Below, piece by piece: positions 29,134-38,405 of a DNA stretch of 64,000 nt. Origin of the DNA: Actinosynnema sp. ALI-1.44 (lineage in GTDB: Bacteria > Actinomycetota > Actinomycetes > Mycobacteriales > Pseudonocardiaceae). The translations under genes were made by a program, and so were the position numbers. Numbering within the stretch: position 1 is the stretch's first letter; every line of letters starts with the position of its first letter. The DNA lies in the NCBI RefSeq assembly GCF_001984155.1, contig NZ_MTQO01000054.1, positions 1,116,001-1,180,000 on the forward strand. Reading direction: 5' to 3'. The notes below the pieces were generated by a model. It was not told where the DNA came from. It ran no database searches and saw only the letters and a program-made list of their open reading frames with translations.

Positions 29134-29841
29134 TCAGTGCACTCGCCGACCACACTCGCCCGAGAGCAGGACAGCCCGCGCGGGCAGAGAGCGAGGTTCC
29201 ACATCGGACAACCGCAAGCATGCCTCCGAGGTGCCAGGAACGACCGGGTACTCCAAGCACACCGCACCGAGCTGGCTGTGGCCACCAGTTGAGTGGCATT
29301 CGGCATCGTTCGGGCCTCGCGGGAATCGCCCCCGCATCGTTCCGAAGGCGATCGTGTCGACACCGTCGTCGATCAGTTCACCGACTTCGAACAGCCAGTG
29401 CGTGTCCGCCTCGGCGATGAGGCTCCGACCACCCTGCCCCAGGGAAAGCAGGACGTCTCGGTGTGCGTGGACATGGTGGGCGACGGCGCAGCAGATCGGG
29501 ACAGCGGCTCCGAACGAGACGCTGACACGGGTGTACCCTCCGTAAGGATCGAACTGCATCGACTCCTCGAGCAGCCGACAGGCACCTTCCTTCGCCGTGG
29601 GATGACCGTGTTCCACAATGGCCAGCAGGATCGGGGCGGCTGTCGCGGCTGCGGGCATGGTGCCTGCGCTGTGTCCGTGGACAAGCCCACCGCCGTCGAG
29701 GCTGGATGCCGCACCGGCCGCTGCCACCATGCCGGTCGCGCCCGCGAGTCGGCGTAAGCCGGGCGCGATCACCTCAGGCCGGTAGAACTGGGGTACGCCC
29801 GGTATGGAGTGCCAGTCGACGGACTCGGGGTCGAGTGCCAT
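29134..29841 (-). CDS. Protein of unknown function with HEAT-like helices
   Basis: This 235-residue product begins MALDPESVDWHSIPGVPQFY and contains PEVIAPGLRRLAGATGMVAA, AAPILLAIVEHGHPTAKEGA and CRLLEESMQFDPYGGYTRVS, suggestive of HEAT-type repeats. The C-terminal part is Cys-rich (ICCAVAHHVHAHRD, GAVCLEYPV). The start overlaps the stop of the preceding gene (TGATG), so the two form a unit. No function can be named. Confidence 0.65.
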   Translation of the reverse strand: MALDPESVDWHSIPGVPQFYRPEVIAPGLRRLAGATGMVAAAGAASSLDGGGLVHGHSAGTMPAAATAAPILLAIVEHGHPTAKEGACRLLEESMQFDPYGGYTRVSVSFGAAVPICCAVAHHVHAHRDVLLSLGQGGRSLIAEADTHWLFEVGELIDDGVDTIAFGTMRGRFPRGPNDAECHSTGGHSQLGAVCLEYPVVPGTSEACLRLSDVEPRSLPARAVLLSGECGRRVH

Positions 29842-30245
29842 CACTCGGCCTGACGACCGGAGATGGCGGGCAGGCTTCGGGCGAGGCTGGCCAAGCTCTT
29901 GAACGGTTCGCGGGACAGCACCCTGTTCGCGACGGAGAAAGGAAAACCGGTGATGCCGTTGACCGCCACGGCGAAGGCGCCGGGGGCCTGTTCGTGCGTG
30001 ATCCATTGGCCGCCGTAGGTTTCGACGATCACCTGGCCGGTGTAGGCACCGACGAGCTGCCACCACAGGTCGAAGCGTTCGCCTTCGAGTGGCTCCACAG
30101 CAGACAGTTCCGCGCACACCTCGTCAAGGGTGTCGAGGCTGTCCACGCTCCAGTCCAGTTGTCGCTGGAACTGTGCGTCGACCAGATCGACGCACTTCTT
30201 GGCGATGCGCAGGAGTTCGAAGGCAGGAGCGGCGTTCACGGGCAC
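29841..30245 (-). CDS. Protein of unknown function paired with the HEAT-like gene
   Basis: This is a 134-residue soluble protein from GTG 30245. Recognisable stretches are FELLRIAKKCVDLVDAQFQ, LVGAYTGQVIVETYGGQW and GAFAVAVNGITGFPFSVANR. The gene is small, moderately conserved-looking and lacks known motifs. It lies 48 bases behind a sensor kinase gene on the same strand and overlaps the next gene by one base. Confidence 0.6.
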   Translation of the reverse strand: MPVNAAPAFELLRIAKKCVDLVDAQFQRQLDWSVDSLDTLDEVCAELSAVEPLEGERFDLWWQLVGAYTGQVIVETYGGQWITHEQAPGAFAVAVNGITGFPFSVANRVLSREPFKSLASLARSLPAISGRQAE

Positions 30246-30293
30246 AAGGGTGTCATGAGCGTGGTCGGTGATCGAACGAAATACCGCTACGGG

Positions 30294-31304
30294 TCATGGC
30301 AGCGTCACGTCGATGCGTAACCCGCCTTCTTCGCCGGGTTTCGCGGAGACGCCGCCGTGGTGTGCCGCCACGATCGACCGGACGATCGACAGGCCGAGGC
30401 CCGCGCCGTCGCGGTGGTTCGTGCGTTCGGCGGCCAGGCGGCGGAATGGTTCGAACAGCGACGAGACGGCCTCGGACGGGACGACCTGGCCTGAGTTCCG
30501 TACCGACAGAGCGGGGTGGTCGCCGACAGTCACGTCGACCCAGCCGCCCGGTTTGTTGTACTTGATCGCGTTGTGCAGGAGGTTGCGCACCATACGGTCG
30601 AGCAATACCGGGTCGCCTCGCACAGTTCGGTTGAACACACCGCGGCGCAGTGTCACTTCGTGCTGTGCGGCCATTTCTTCGTGCGACTCCAGTGCTTCCT
30701 TGACGAGCTGGTCGAACTGGACGGGCACTGTTCCCGGTAGGCCGCGGTCGCTCTCCGCGAGCACGAGCAGGCCTTCGATGAGGCGCTCGTTGCGTTCGTT
30801 GACCACCAACAGCTGTGCGCCGAGGCGGCTGATTTCCTCGTCCTGACCGGTCACCATCGCGACTTCGACGAGTGTCCGTTGCACCGCCAAAGGGGTGCGC
30901 AGCTCATGGGAGGCGTTGCCAGCGAACCGTCGCTGGCCTTCGTAGCCAACCACGAGACGGTCGAGCATCTCGTCCACGGCGTCGGCCAGGTCGCGCAGTT
31001 CGTCACGAGCACCGTCCAGACAGATCCGTTGACCCAGATTGTGCGGACCCAACTGCCGTACGGCCGTCGTCACCGCGTTGAGCGGCTGCAGGGTACGAGT
31101 CGCGACGATCCGGCACGTCCAGACGATCAGTCCGGCGAAGGCGACCACGCCGACGACGATCCACAGCGGCGCGATGCCGTACCTCCAGAACCGGTAGTTG
31201 TCGTCGTACACGTCGGCCGCCAGGAGCGCGAGCGCGCCGCCGAGAGCGAACGTCAACAGGCAAGCCCCTGCGATCCGGCCGCGCAAGGACAGCGGCCCGG
31301 TCAG
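30294..31304 (-). CDS. Two-component sensor histidine kinase
   Basis: This 336-residue protein has transmembrane segments near residues 8-27 and 40-62, then a HAMP region, the H-box FAGNASHELRTPLAVQRTL, N-box NLLHNAIKYN and G-box DGAGLGLSIV. The regulator gene upstream ends with TGA that overlaps CTG (31304-31302) as CTGA. Starting there gives LTGPLSLRGRIAGACLLTF, a typical kinase N-terminus. TTG at 31286 is the first conventional start. No ATG or GTG fits. The short periplasmic loop (~10 residues) suggests intramembrane sensing, as in BceS-like kinases. Confidence 0.9.
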   Translation of the reverse strand: MTGPLSLRGRIAGACLLTFALGGALALLAADVYDDNYRFWRYGIAPLWIVVGVVAFAGLIVWTCRIVATRTLQPLNAVTTAVRQLGPHNLGQRICLDGARDELRDLADAVDEMLDRLVVGYEGQRRFAGNASHELRTPLAVQRTLVEVAMVTGQDEEISRLGAQLLVVNERNERLIEGLLVLAESDRGLPGTVPVQFDQLVKEALESHEEMAAQHEVTLRRGVFNRTVRGDPVLLDRMVRNLLHNAIKYNKPGGWVDVTVGDHPALSVRNSGQVVPSEAVSSLFEPFRRLAAERTNHRDGAGLGLSIVRSIVAAHHGGVSAKPGEEGGLRIDVTLP

Positions 31305-31963
31305 GAACCGAAGCGATATCCCGCGCCGGGGACGGTGTGGATCACGGGTGGCTCGCCGAGCTTGCGCCGCAGGTTCATCACCGTCACCCGGACCACGTTC
31401 GTGAACGGGTCCGTGTTCTCGTCCCATGCCTTCTCCAAGAGCTCTTCCGTGCTGACAACTGTGCCTTCGGCGGCTCGCATGAACACGTCCAGCACAGCGA
31501 ACTCCTTGGGCGACAGCGCCAGTGGCCGCCCGTCCCGTTCCGCGTACCGTTTCGCCGGATCCAGCCGCAGGCCTGCCCTGTCGAGCACGGGCGGCAACGC
31601 GCGATGCGCCCGCCGTGACAGCGCGTGCACGCGTGCGACCAGTTCGGCGAAGGAAAACGGTTTCGTGAGGTAGTCGTCGGCCCCGAGACCCAGGCCGTCG
31701 ACCCGGTCACGGATGGATGCCGCGGCGGTGAGCATGAGGACACGTGTCTCGCCGTCGCCCGCGACGATCCGGCGGCAGACCTCGTCGCCGTGCACTTTGG
31801 GCAGGTCCCGGTCCAGGACGACGACGTCGTAGCGGTGCACGGCGACGCGTTCCATGGCCGCGTCGCCGTCGTAGCAGACGTCCACCGCCATCTGCATGTG
31901 GCGCAGGCCTTCGGCGATGCTGTCGGCGAGCATCTCCTCGTCCTCGGCCACGAGGACCCGCAT
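31301..31963 (-). CDS. OmpR-family response regulator
   Basis: This 220-residue protein has a receiver domain at 1-115, with the acidic pocket EDEE, phosphoacceptor Asp in [17 protein letters not shown] and Lys in DDYLTKPFSFAEL. A winged-helix effector follows (RPLALSPKEFAVLDVFMRAA, RVTVMNLRRKLGEPPVIHTV, GAGYRF). ATG at 31963 has GGAGAG upstream. It is the first gene of the two-component operon and divergent from a GT87-like gene 107 bases away, which may be a target. Confidence 0.94.
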   Translation of the reverse strand: MRVLVAEDEEMLADSIAEGLRHMQMAVDVCYDGDAAMERVAVHRYDVVVLDRDLPKVHGDEVCRRIVAGDGETRVLMLTAAASIRDRVDGLGLGADDYLTKPFSFAELVARVHALSRRAHRALPPVLDRAGLRLDPAKRYAERDGRPLALSPKEFAVLDVFMRAAEGTVVSTEELLEKAWDENTDPFTNVVRVTVMNLRRKLGEPPVIHTVPGAGYRFGS

Positions 31964-32070
31964 GAGCTCTCCTTCCCCAGTACGGGGCATTGTGTACTGG
32001 GGGTCGGATAAATTCCAGATAAAGGTGGCGCTTACCGCCGCGCTATGGCGTTGTTCGTACACCTTCCGTC

Positions 32071-33222
32071 ATGCGTTTCGCGTGGGTGGTCGGCGTCGTC
32101 ACGGCCGGGGTGTGGTGCCTGTTCATGGCGCACACGTACCGGATCGACCTGGACGTGTACCGCATCGGAGTGCAAACCTGGCTCGACGGGGGAGATCTCT
32201 ACGGCCGACTGCCGAACACGGCCGAGGGTGAGAACCTGCCATTCATCTATCCGCCCTTCGCGGCCGTGCTTTTGGTGCCGCTGACGGTCATCCCATTTCC
32301 CGTAGCCACAGTCGCCCTTACCGTGACAAGCATTGTTCTGCTGACAATCACCGCGAGCATCACGTCGACAGCCGTCGGGTTGTCCCAACGATGGCTGCTG
32401 CTGGTCATTGCCGTCATCTTCTTCATCGAACCCGTCCGGTACACGCTGGGCTACGGGCAGATCAACATCATCCTGCTGGCCCTGGTCGCCGCCGACTGCC
32501 TGATCGGGAAACCCCGCTGGCCGAGGGGGCTGCTGGTCGGCATAACCGCGGCGATCAAACTCACCCCGCTGGTCTTCCTGCTGTTCTTCCTCGTCCGCCG
32601 AGACCGTCACGCAATGCTGGCGACGATGGTGTCGTTCCTGGGCGCGACGGCGATCGGGTTCGCTGTTATGGGCCGTTCGTCGGTGGCTTTCTGGACACAT
32701 GAGGTCTTCCACACCGACGAGAAAGTCACGGTCGGCTTCGTGGCGAACCAGTCGATCCTCGGCGCACTCGCCCGGCTCGGATTCGGCAGGGAAGTGTGGC
32801 TGGTGCTCGCGGTCGTGGTGGTGGCGCTGGCCATCTGGGCGATGCGGAACGTGAGCGTTGCCATGGCATTCGCCATCACCGCGCTCACGATGCTGCTGGT
32901 GTCACCGCTTTCCTGGTCACACCATTGGGTTTGGTGCGTCCCGCTGTTGCTGGTGTTCGCCACGCACGGCCACAGGGCGCTCGCGCTCGTCGGCGTGGTC
33001 ATCTTCACGAGCAGGCCGCATTGGTGGTTCGAGGAAACCCGGCCGACGCTTGCCCACCAGATTGTTGTCGACGCCTACTGCCTGTTCGCCCTGGCAGCCC
33101 TCGTGCTGTTGGCATACAGGTCACGCAACAGGGCGATCTCGGCGCCGTGGTGCAGCAACTCCTGGTTCATCCACCACACGACCTCGATGAACGGCACCTC
33201 GGGATCACTGCCGTCCGGGTAG
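32071..33222 (+). CDS. GT87/DUF2029-family membrane mannosyltransferase-like protein
   Basis: This 383-residue polytopic protein begins with a membrane anchor, then DLDVYRIGVQTWLDGGDLYG, the acidic first loop typical of GT87 (PimE-like, alpha-1,2-mannosyltransferase) enzymes. It continues FIYPPFAAVLLVPL, GYGQINIILLALVAADCLIG and HHWVWCVPLLL. Such enzymes use polyprenyl-phosphomannose at the outer membrane leaflet. The last ~35 residues (after LLAYRSRN) are not membrane-like and are antisense to the conserved C-terminus of the convergent DinB gene, a 148-base overlap that suggests loss of the original stop codon. Confidence 0.82.
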   Translation: MRFAWVVGVVTAGVWCLFMAHTYRIDLDVYRIGVQTWLDGGDLYGRLPNTAEGENLPFIYPPFAAVLLVPLTVIPFPVATVALTVTSIVLLTITASITSTAVGLSQRWLLLVIAVIFFIEPVRYTLGYGQINIILLALVAADCLIGKPRWPRGLLVGITAAIKLTPLVFLLFFLVRRDRHAMLATMVSFLGATAIGFAVMGRSSVAFWTHEVFHTDEKVTVGFVANQSILGALARLGFGREVWLVLAVVVVALAIWAMRNVSVAMAFAITALTMLLVSPLSWSHHWVWCVPLLLVFATHGHRALALVGVVIFTSRPHWWFEETRPTLAHQIVVDAYCLFALAALVLLAYRSRNRAISAPWCSNSWFIHHTTSMNGTSGSLPSG

Positions 33223-33713
33223 GTGCTGTGCCCGATCGTGTCGAGCGCGGCGTCATCCGCACTGTCCACAGCGGACCTCCACAGCGTGGTGCCACGCGAG
33301 AACGCGGCGACGCCGGAAGCGGCGTCCCCGGCGTGCTCGTAGTCGTCCTCGCTCTTGGTGTGCGTGCCGTTCACGTGGTCGGCACGCGTCGCGAGCATCT
33401 CGCTCAGATGCCCCAGGCGCCACGCGATTGTCGTGATCGGCGGTGGCACGGGATGTGGTCGGCCGCCGTCACGCCCCCACTCGCCCCGGCCCGCCAGGAC
33501 TGCCGCTCCCGGGCCGGGCCCGGCGGAGCGGCGCCTGATCGACCAGGATCCCGGCACCGGCTCCCACAGGTACTCGGCGTCGGTCAGCGGTTCGACCGGG
33601 ACGGCGGTGCCGTCGCCGCTGTCGACCGCCGGGCCGGTCAGCCGCCGGAGCAGACGGCCGCAGGTGAAGTCGAACTGGGCGAGCAGCGGTACGAGCCGTG
33701 GCGGGGTCCCCAT
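33075..33713 (-). CDS. DinB-family protein
   Basis: This 212-residue helical protein shows the DinB/maturation-type pattern: LLAQFDFTCGRLLRRLTGPA at the N-terminus, SWSIRRR, TIAWRLGHLSEMLATRADHV with the metal-site His, and IEVVWWMNQELLHHGAEIAL with two further His. These would form the three-His metal site of the family. The reaction is unknown; some relatives are thiol-dependent transferases. ATG at 33713 has no strong ribosome site. Its 3' half overlaps the convergent GT87-like gene. Confidence 0.82.
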   Translation of the reverse strand: MGTPPRLVPLLAQFDFTCGRLLRRLTGPAVDSGDGTAVPVEPLTDAEYLWEPVPGSWSIRRRSAGPGPGAAVLAGRGEWGRDGGRPHPVPPPITTIAWRLGHLSEMLATRADHVNGTHTKSEDDYEHAGDAASGVAAFSRGTTLWRSAVDSADDAALDTIGHSTYPDGSDPEVPFIEVVWWMNQELLHHGAEIALLRDLYANSTRAARANRQ

Positions 33714-33880
33714 CCGGGCACGGTCGCACAACGGCCCGATGACCGCCAGTGAGTTCCACGCGCCTGAACGCCCGAGCCGATGCACCCGGAAGGGCCACGG
33801 GGCGCGGGCTGGTCGGACCGAAATGTCCAGTAACTCTTACGGAGCAAGTCCGGGGGAACAAGAGTGGGACCGGGCACCCC

Positions 33881-33913
33881 CGGTCTCGCCCTACGTGGGG
33901 CAGGGCGAGACCG
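33881..33913 (-). terminator. Hairpin directly behind the VOC gene
   Basis: CGGTCTCGCCC (33881-33891) is perfectly complementary to GGGCGAGACCG (33903-33913), an 11-bp stem that starts immediately after the VOC-family stop codon. Confidence 0.65.
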
Positions 33914-34291
33914 TCATCCCTCGCCGCGCTCGGCCGTGCCGCGCAGCACGCAGAACTCGTTGCCCTCCGGGTCGTGCAGCACCACCCAGCCCGTGCCGTC
34001 CGGTTCGCGGCAGTCGTCGGCGACCGTGGCGCCCAGTTCGAGCAAGCGGGTGACTTCCTCGTCGCGGGTGGTTTCCGGCCAGAGGCAGACGTGCATCCGA
34101 TTCTTGATCGACTTCGACTCCGGGACCTGCTGGAAGTACATGTTCATGCCGTCGCCGAGGCTGATGGACACTTCGGGGTCGCCCGGTGCGTCGTCGTCGG
34201 CGAGCGGCTTGCCGTACACCTTGCTCCAGAACTGGGCCAGCCCGTACGCGTCCAGTGCGTCCAGCGCGACGTTGTGAATGGAAGAAGCCAT
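33914..34291 (-). CDS. VOC-superfamily (glyoxalase-like) protein
   Basis: This 125-residue single VOC module starts SSIHNVALDALDAYGLAQFW and ends with WVVLHDPEGNEFCVLRGTAE, where DPEGN-x-FC is the family signature with a metal ligand Glu just before. The N-terminal His (IHNV) could be another ligand. VOC proteins include glyoxalases, dioxygenases and drug-binding proteins; substrate and activity cannot be assigned. It is monocistronic, with a strong hairpin behind. Confidence 0.88.
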   Translation of the reverse strand: MASSIHNVALDALDAYGLAQFWSKVYGKPLADDDAPGDPEVSISLGDGMNMYFQQVPESKSIKNRMHVCLWPETTRDEEVTRLLELGATVADDCREPDGTGWVVLHDPEGNEFCVLRGTAERGEG

Positions 34292-34331
34292 CACCCCATC
34301 CAAGTCAAGCCGGGCACACCGGGCAAACCGA

Positions 34332-34640
34332 TTACCAGCCGGGCAGGTCGTCCACCGGTTTCGCGTTCGCCTCGTGCCGCGCGATCGTGCCGTCCAGTGC
34401 GGCCGAGAGGTCGACACCGGTCTGGTCGGCCAGGTTGATCACGGTGAACGCCAGGTCGGCCAGCCGCTGCTCCCAGCCCTCGGTCGGGCGGAACGGGCGG
34501 CGCCCGTTCGCTGTCGCGGCAAGCACTTCGTCGGACAATCGGCCCATCTCCGACAGCAACGTCAGTGTCAGGGTGGGCGCGTTCGCATGGAGGCCGAGTT
34601 TGTCAGCGGCCTTGGCAACCTTCTGCTGGACTTCTCGCAC
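34332..34640 (-). CDS. MazG-like family protein
   Basis: This is a 102-residue all-helical protein resembling the MazG-like nucleotide pyrophosphohydrolase fold: LLSEMGRLSDEVLAAT resembles the helix with the EExxE metal site, and EQRLADLAFTVINLADQTGV resembles the helix with ExxD. Several acidic metal ligands are replaced (SEMGRLSDE rather than EExxE), so activity is doubtful. It lies five bases behind the ispG stop on the same strand and may be transcribed with the isoprenoid operon. Confidence 0.7.
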   Translation of the reverse strand: MREVQQKVAKAADKLGLHANAPTLTLTLLSEMGRLSDEVLAATANGRRPFRPTEGWEQRLADLAFTVINLADQTGVDLSAALDGTIARHEANAKPVDDLPGW

Positions 34641-34644
34641 GGCG

Positions 34645-35742
34645 CTACAGCGTAGTACCCCAGTCCCGGTTCATCGCCTCCTCGATGAGGGTTTCCACGA
34701 TCTTGCTCTCCGGCACGGTCCGGATCACCTCGCCACGGACGAAGATCTGGCCCTTGCCGTTGCCGGACGACACGCCGAGATCCGCCTCCCGCGCCTCGCC
34801 GGGCCCGTTGACCACGCATCCCATCACGGCGACGCGCAAGGGCACGGGGAAACCGTCGAACGCCGCCGTGACCTCCTCGGCCAGCTTGTAGACGTCCACC
34901 TGCGCACGTCCGCACGACGGGCACGACACGATCTCCAGCCGCCTCGGCCGCAATCCGAGCGACTCCAGGATCTGCGTGCCCACCTTGACTTCCTCGACGG
35001 GCGGCGCGGACAGCGACACCCGGATCGTGTCGCCGATGCCCGCCGCGAGCAGGACACCGAAGGCGACCGAGGACTTGATGGTGCCCTGGAACCGCGGCCC
35101 GGCCTCGGTCACACCGAGGTGCAGCGGGTAGTCGCAGCGCGCCGCGAGTTTGCGGTACGCGTCGATCATCACCAGCGGGTCGTGGTGCTTGACCGAGATC
35201 TTGATGTCCCGGAACCCGTGCTCCTCGAACAGCGAGCACTCCCACAGCGCCGACTCGACCAGCGCGTCCGGCGTGGCCTTGCCGTACTTCTCCAGCAACC
35301 GCTTGTCCAGCGATCCGGCGTTGACGCCGATCCGGATCGGCACGCCCGCGTCCGAGGCCGCCGACGCGATCTCCCGCACCTTGTCGTCGAACTGCCTGAT
35401 GTTGCCCGGGTTGACCCGCACCGCGGCGCAGCCCGCGTCGATCGCGGCGAAGACGTACTTGGGCTGGAAGTGGATGTCGGCGATCACCGGGATGGTGGCG
35501 CTTTTGGCGATCCGGGCGAGCGCGTCCGCGTCGTCCTGCGAGGGCACGGCCACCCGGACGATCTGGCACCCGGCCGCCGTCAGCTCGGCGATCTGCCGCA
35601 GTGTGGCGTCCACGTCGGACGTCACGGTCGTCGTCATGGACTGGACGCTCACCGGCGCGTTCCCGCCGACCGGGACGTCGCCGACGAGCACTTGACGGGA
35701 CTGCCTGCGCAGCGTCGGCGGGCCAAGCTGTACCAGGGTCAA
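34645..35742 (-). CDS. ispG: 4-hydroxy-3-methylbut-2-enyl-diphosphate synthase (IspG)
   Basis: This 365-residue enzyme of the MEP pathway converts MEcPP to HMBPP with a [4Fe-4S] cluster. It has [20 protein letters not shown], the TIM-barrel segments [19 protein letters not shown] and [15 protein letters not shown], and the cluster cysteines in [13 protein letters not shown] and [12 protein letters not shown]. The start is TTG at 35742, overlapping the dxs stop as TTGA; conserved sequence begins close behind. It is the last MEP gene of the encapsulin operon and is full length. Confidence 0.95.
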   Translation of the reverse strand: MTLVQLGPPTLRRQSRQVLVGDVPVGGNAPVSVQSMTTTVTSDVDATLRQIAELTAAGCQIVRVAVPSQDDADALARIAKSATIPVIADIHFQPKYVFAAIDAGCAAVRVNPGNIRQFDDKVREIASAASDAGVPIRIGVNAGSLDKRLLEKYGKATPDALVESALWECSLFEEHGFRDIKISVKHHDPLVMIDAYRKLAARCDYPLHLGVTEAGPRFQGTIKSSVAFGVLLAAGIGDTIRVSLSAPPVEEVKVGTQILESLGLRPRRLEIVSCPSCGRAQVDVYKLAEEVTAAFDGFPVPLRVAVMGCVVNGPGEAREADLGVSSGNGKGQIFVRGEVIRTVPESKIVETLIEEAMNRDWGTTL

Positions 35743-37457
35743 GACAGTGCCTCCAGGCGTTTGAGCACAGTGGTCGCGATACCGGCCGCGTCGAGGCCGT
35801 GTGCCCGCAGGATCTCGGCGCGGGACGCGTGCGGGAGGAATCTCGGCGGCAACGCGAACGTCGCCGCACACGTGTCGGAACCGTTGGCAGCCAACGCCTG
35901 CGCGATCCGCCCGCCGAGCGCACCGGGGGTCGTGGTGTCCTCGACGGCCACGACCAGCCGGTGTTTGCCCGCCAGTTTCAGCAGGCTGGGGTCCACCGGA
36001 GCGATCCAGCGCGGATCGACCACGGTCACCGGCACGCCGTGGGCCGCCAGTTCGTCCGCGGCTTCGAGGCAGGCGGCGGCCAACGACCCGACCGCGACCA
36101 GCAGGACCTGCGCCGACGGGGCTTCCCGCAGCACGTCGCAGTGACCGGTTCGCCGCACGGCCGGGATGTCCGGACCAGCGGTGGCTTTGGGGTAGCGGAC
36201 GACAGTCGGTCCGTCGTGCACGTCGACCGCTTCCCGCAACAACTCCCGCAACCGGGCCGGGTCCCGCGGGCTGGCCAGCCGCAGACCGGGCACGACCGGC
36301 AGGATCGACGAGTCCCACATGCCGTGGTGGCTCGGCCCGTCCGGCCCGGTCACCCCGGCCCGGTCCAGCACGAACGTGACCGGCAGCCGGTGCAGTGCCA
36401 CGTCCAGCAGCACCTGGTCCACCGCGCGGCTCAGGAACGTCGAGTACACCGCCACCACCGGGTGCATCCCGCCGATCGCCAGGCCCGCGGCGGACGTCAC
36501 CGCGTGCTGTTCGGCGATGCCGACGTCGAAGATCCGGTCGGGGAAGCGGGCCGCGAAGCCCGCCAGCCCGGCGGGCTCGGCCATCGCGGCCGTGATGCAG
36601 ACCAGGTCGTCGCGCCGAGCTCCGAGCGCGGTGATCTCGTCGGCGAACACCGAGGTCCACGTGGGTTTGCGGACGGCACCGGCCGGGCCGACCGCGTGCA
36701 GCCGGTCGGCCTCGTCCTGCTCGGCCGCCGGGTAGCCCTTTCCCTTGCGTGTCAGGCAGTGCACCACGACCGGCCGGTTCAGCCGGACCGCCCTGCGCAG
36801 CGCCTGCTCCAGGTCGGGGATGTCGTGCCCGTTCACCGGGCCGATGTAGGCCAGGCCCATGTCCTCGAACAGGTTGCCGCTGCCCTCGTAGCGAAGCACG
36901 GCGAGATGGCTGGCGATACCGCCGATCGTTGGCGCGTACGAGCGGCCGTTGTCGTTCAACACGATGACCACCGGACGGTCCGGTGCGGCACCGATGTTGT
37001 TCAACGCCTCCCAGCACATCCCGCCGGTCAGCGCGCCGTCGCCGAGCACGGCGACAACACGCCGATCGCTCTCGCGCAGCGAGAACGCCTTGGCCAGACC
37101 GTCCGCATAGGACAGTGCGGTGGACGCGTGCGAGTTCTCGATCACGTCGTGGTCGGACTCCGAGCGTGACGGGTAGCCGGACAGCCCGTCGGCCTGCCGC
37201 AGCGAGTCGAAGTCCGCCGCGCGCCCGGTGAGGATCTTGTGCACGTAGGCCTGGTGCCCGGTGTCGAACAGCAGCACGTCGTCGGGTGAGTGGAACACCC
37301 GGTGCAGTGCGATGGTCAGCTCGACCGCGCCGAGGTTCGGCCCGAGGTGCCCGCCGAAGCGCGACACCTTGTCGACGAGGAAGTCCCGGATCTCGCCGGC
37401 CAGCACGGCCAGGTCGGACGGGGACCGGGACACCAGATCGGCGGGATCGGTGATCAT
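35739..37457 (-). CDS. dxs: 1-deoxy-D-xylulose-5-phosphate synthase, short form
   Basis: This is a 572-residue thiamine-diphosphate enzyme that joins pyruvate and glyceraldehyde 3-phosphate, the first MEP step. It shows [20 protein letters not shown], the ThDP motif [18 protein letters not shown]...NDN, and the transketolase-like half with GIAEQHAV. It is about 50-60 residues shorter than usual: after [17 protein letters not shown] it jumps straight to [17 protein letters not shown], omitting the loop segment found in housekeeping Dxs. It is likely a pathway-specific paralogue. ATG at 37457 overlaps the ispH stop (ATGA). Confidence 0.94.
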   Translation of the reverse strand: MITDPADLVSRSPSDLAVLAGEIRDFLVDKVSRFGGHLGPNLGAVELTIALHRVFHSPDDVLLFDTGHQAYVHKILTGRAADFDSLRQADGLSGYPSRSESDHDVIENSHASTALSYADGLAKAFSLRESDRRVVAVLGDGALTGGMCWEALNNIGAAPDRPVVIVLNDNGRSYAPTIGGIASHLAVLRYEGSGNLFEDMGLAYIGPVNGHDIPDLEQALRRAVRLNRPVVVHCLTRKGKGYPAAEQDEADRLHAVGPAGAVRKPTWTSVFADEITALGARRDDLVCITAAMAEPAGLAGFAARFPDRIFDVGIAEQHAVTSAAGLAIGGMHPVVAVYSTFLSRAVDQVLLDVALHRLPVTFVLDRAGVTGPDGPSHHGMWDSSILPVVPGLRLASPRDPARLRELLREAVDVHDGPTVVRYPKATAGPDIPAVRRTGHCDVLREAPSAQVLLVAVGSLAAACLEAADELAAHGVPVTVVDPRWIAPVDPSLLKLAGKHRLVVAVEDTTTPGALGGRIAQALAANGSDTCAATFALPPRFLPHASRAEILRAHGLDAAGIATTVLKRLEALS

Positions 37458-38377
37458 GATCGCCTCGCCGCGGGCGGCAGGGTGAACTGGATCGTCTCCT
37501 TGGCGACTTCCCTGTCCTCCACGCTGATCGGGTTCAACGCGGCGACCACCTCGTCGACCAGGCCCGGTGGCGCGGAGGCGCCCGCGGTGACCCCGACGAC
37601 CCGGACACCGGTGAGCCACTTCGCCTTGATCTCGCCGACGTCGTCGATCAGGTAGGCGGGTGTGCCGGCTCGGCGGGCCAGTTCGACCAGCCGCACGGAG
37701 TTCGACGAGTTCGTCGAGCCGACCACCAGGACCAGGTCGGACTCGTCGGCGATCGCGTTCAACGCGTTCTGCCGGTTCGTTGTGGCGTAACAGATGTCGT
37801 CCGACGCGGGGCCCTTCAGATCCGGGAAACGGGACCGTAGCGCCGACACCACCTCCGCGGCCTCGTCGACCGCCAGCGTGGTCTGCATCAGGTACGAGAC
37901 CCGTGACGGATCGGGGACCTGCAAAGCGGCGGCGTCCCGCGGGCTTTCGACGAGCACGGTCTGGCCCGGTGCCTCGCCGAGCGTGCCGTCCACCTCCTCG
38001 TGCCCGGCGTGCCCGACCAGGACGACGGTGTCGCCGCGGGCGGCGAACCGGCGTGCCTCCGCGTGCACCTTGGTGACCAACGGACACGTCGCGTCGATCA
38101 CGTCGAGCTCCCGCCGTTGTGCGTCGGCACGCACCGCGGGGGAGACCCCGTGTGCCGAGAACACCACGGTCGAGCCGTCCGGCACGGCGTCGAGCTCGTC
38201 GACGAACACCGCGCCCCGCGATTGCAGGTCAGCGACCACGTGCTTGTTGTGCACGATCTGCTTGCGCACGTAGACGGGGGGTTTTCGGTGCCGCAGCACC
38301 TCTTCGACTATCTCGATCGCGCGTTCGACCCCGGCGCAGAACGACCGTGGCGACGCGAGCAACACCTTGACCTGCAT
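37454..38377 (-). CDS. ispH: 4-hydroxy-3-methylbut-2-enyl diphosphate reductase (IspH)
   Basis: This 307-residue [4Fe-4S] enzyme makes IPP and DMAPP from HMBPP. The three cluster cysteines are in [28 protein letters not shown] and [14 protein letters not shown]; the proton-donor Glu is in [30 protein letters not shown] forms the diphosphate site. ATG at 38377 is followed by [16 protein letters not shown]. It lies 28 bases behind the polyprenyl synthase gene and overlaps dxs by four bases. Confidence 0.95.
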   Translation of the reverse strand: MQVKVLLASPRSFCAGVERAIEIVEEVLRHRKPPVYVRKQIVHNKHVVADLQSRGAVFVDELDAVPDGSTVVFSAHGVSPAVRADAQRRELDVIDATCPLVTKVHAEARRFAARGDTVVLVGHAGHEEVDGTLGEAPGQTVLVESPRDAAALQVPDPSRVSYLMQTTLAVDEAAEVVSALRSRFPDLKGPASDDICYATTNRQNALNAIADESDLVLVVGSTNSSNSVRLVELARRAGTPAYLIDDVGEIKAKWLTGVRVVGVTAGASAPPGLVDEVVAALNPISVEDREVAKETIQFTLPPAARRS

Positions 38378-38405
38378 GGCGAAGCTGCCCTTCAACGAAA
38401 ACCGG

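Noticed and set aside
36497-37169. Second gene opposite dxs
   Set aside because: Only Arg/Pro-rich shadow frames occur there, while Dxs motifs are continuous on the minus strand.
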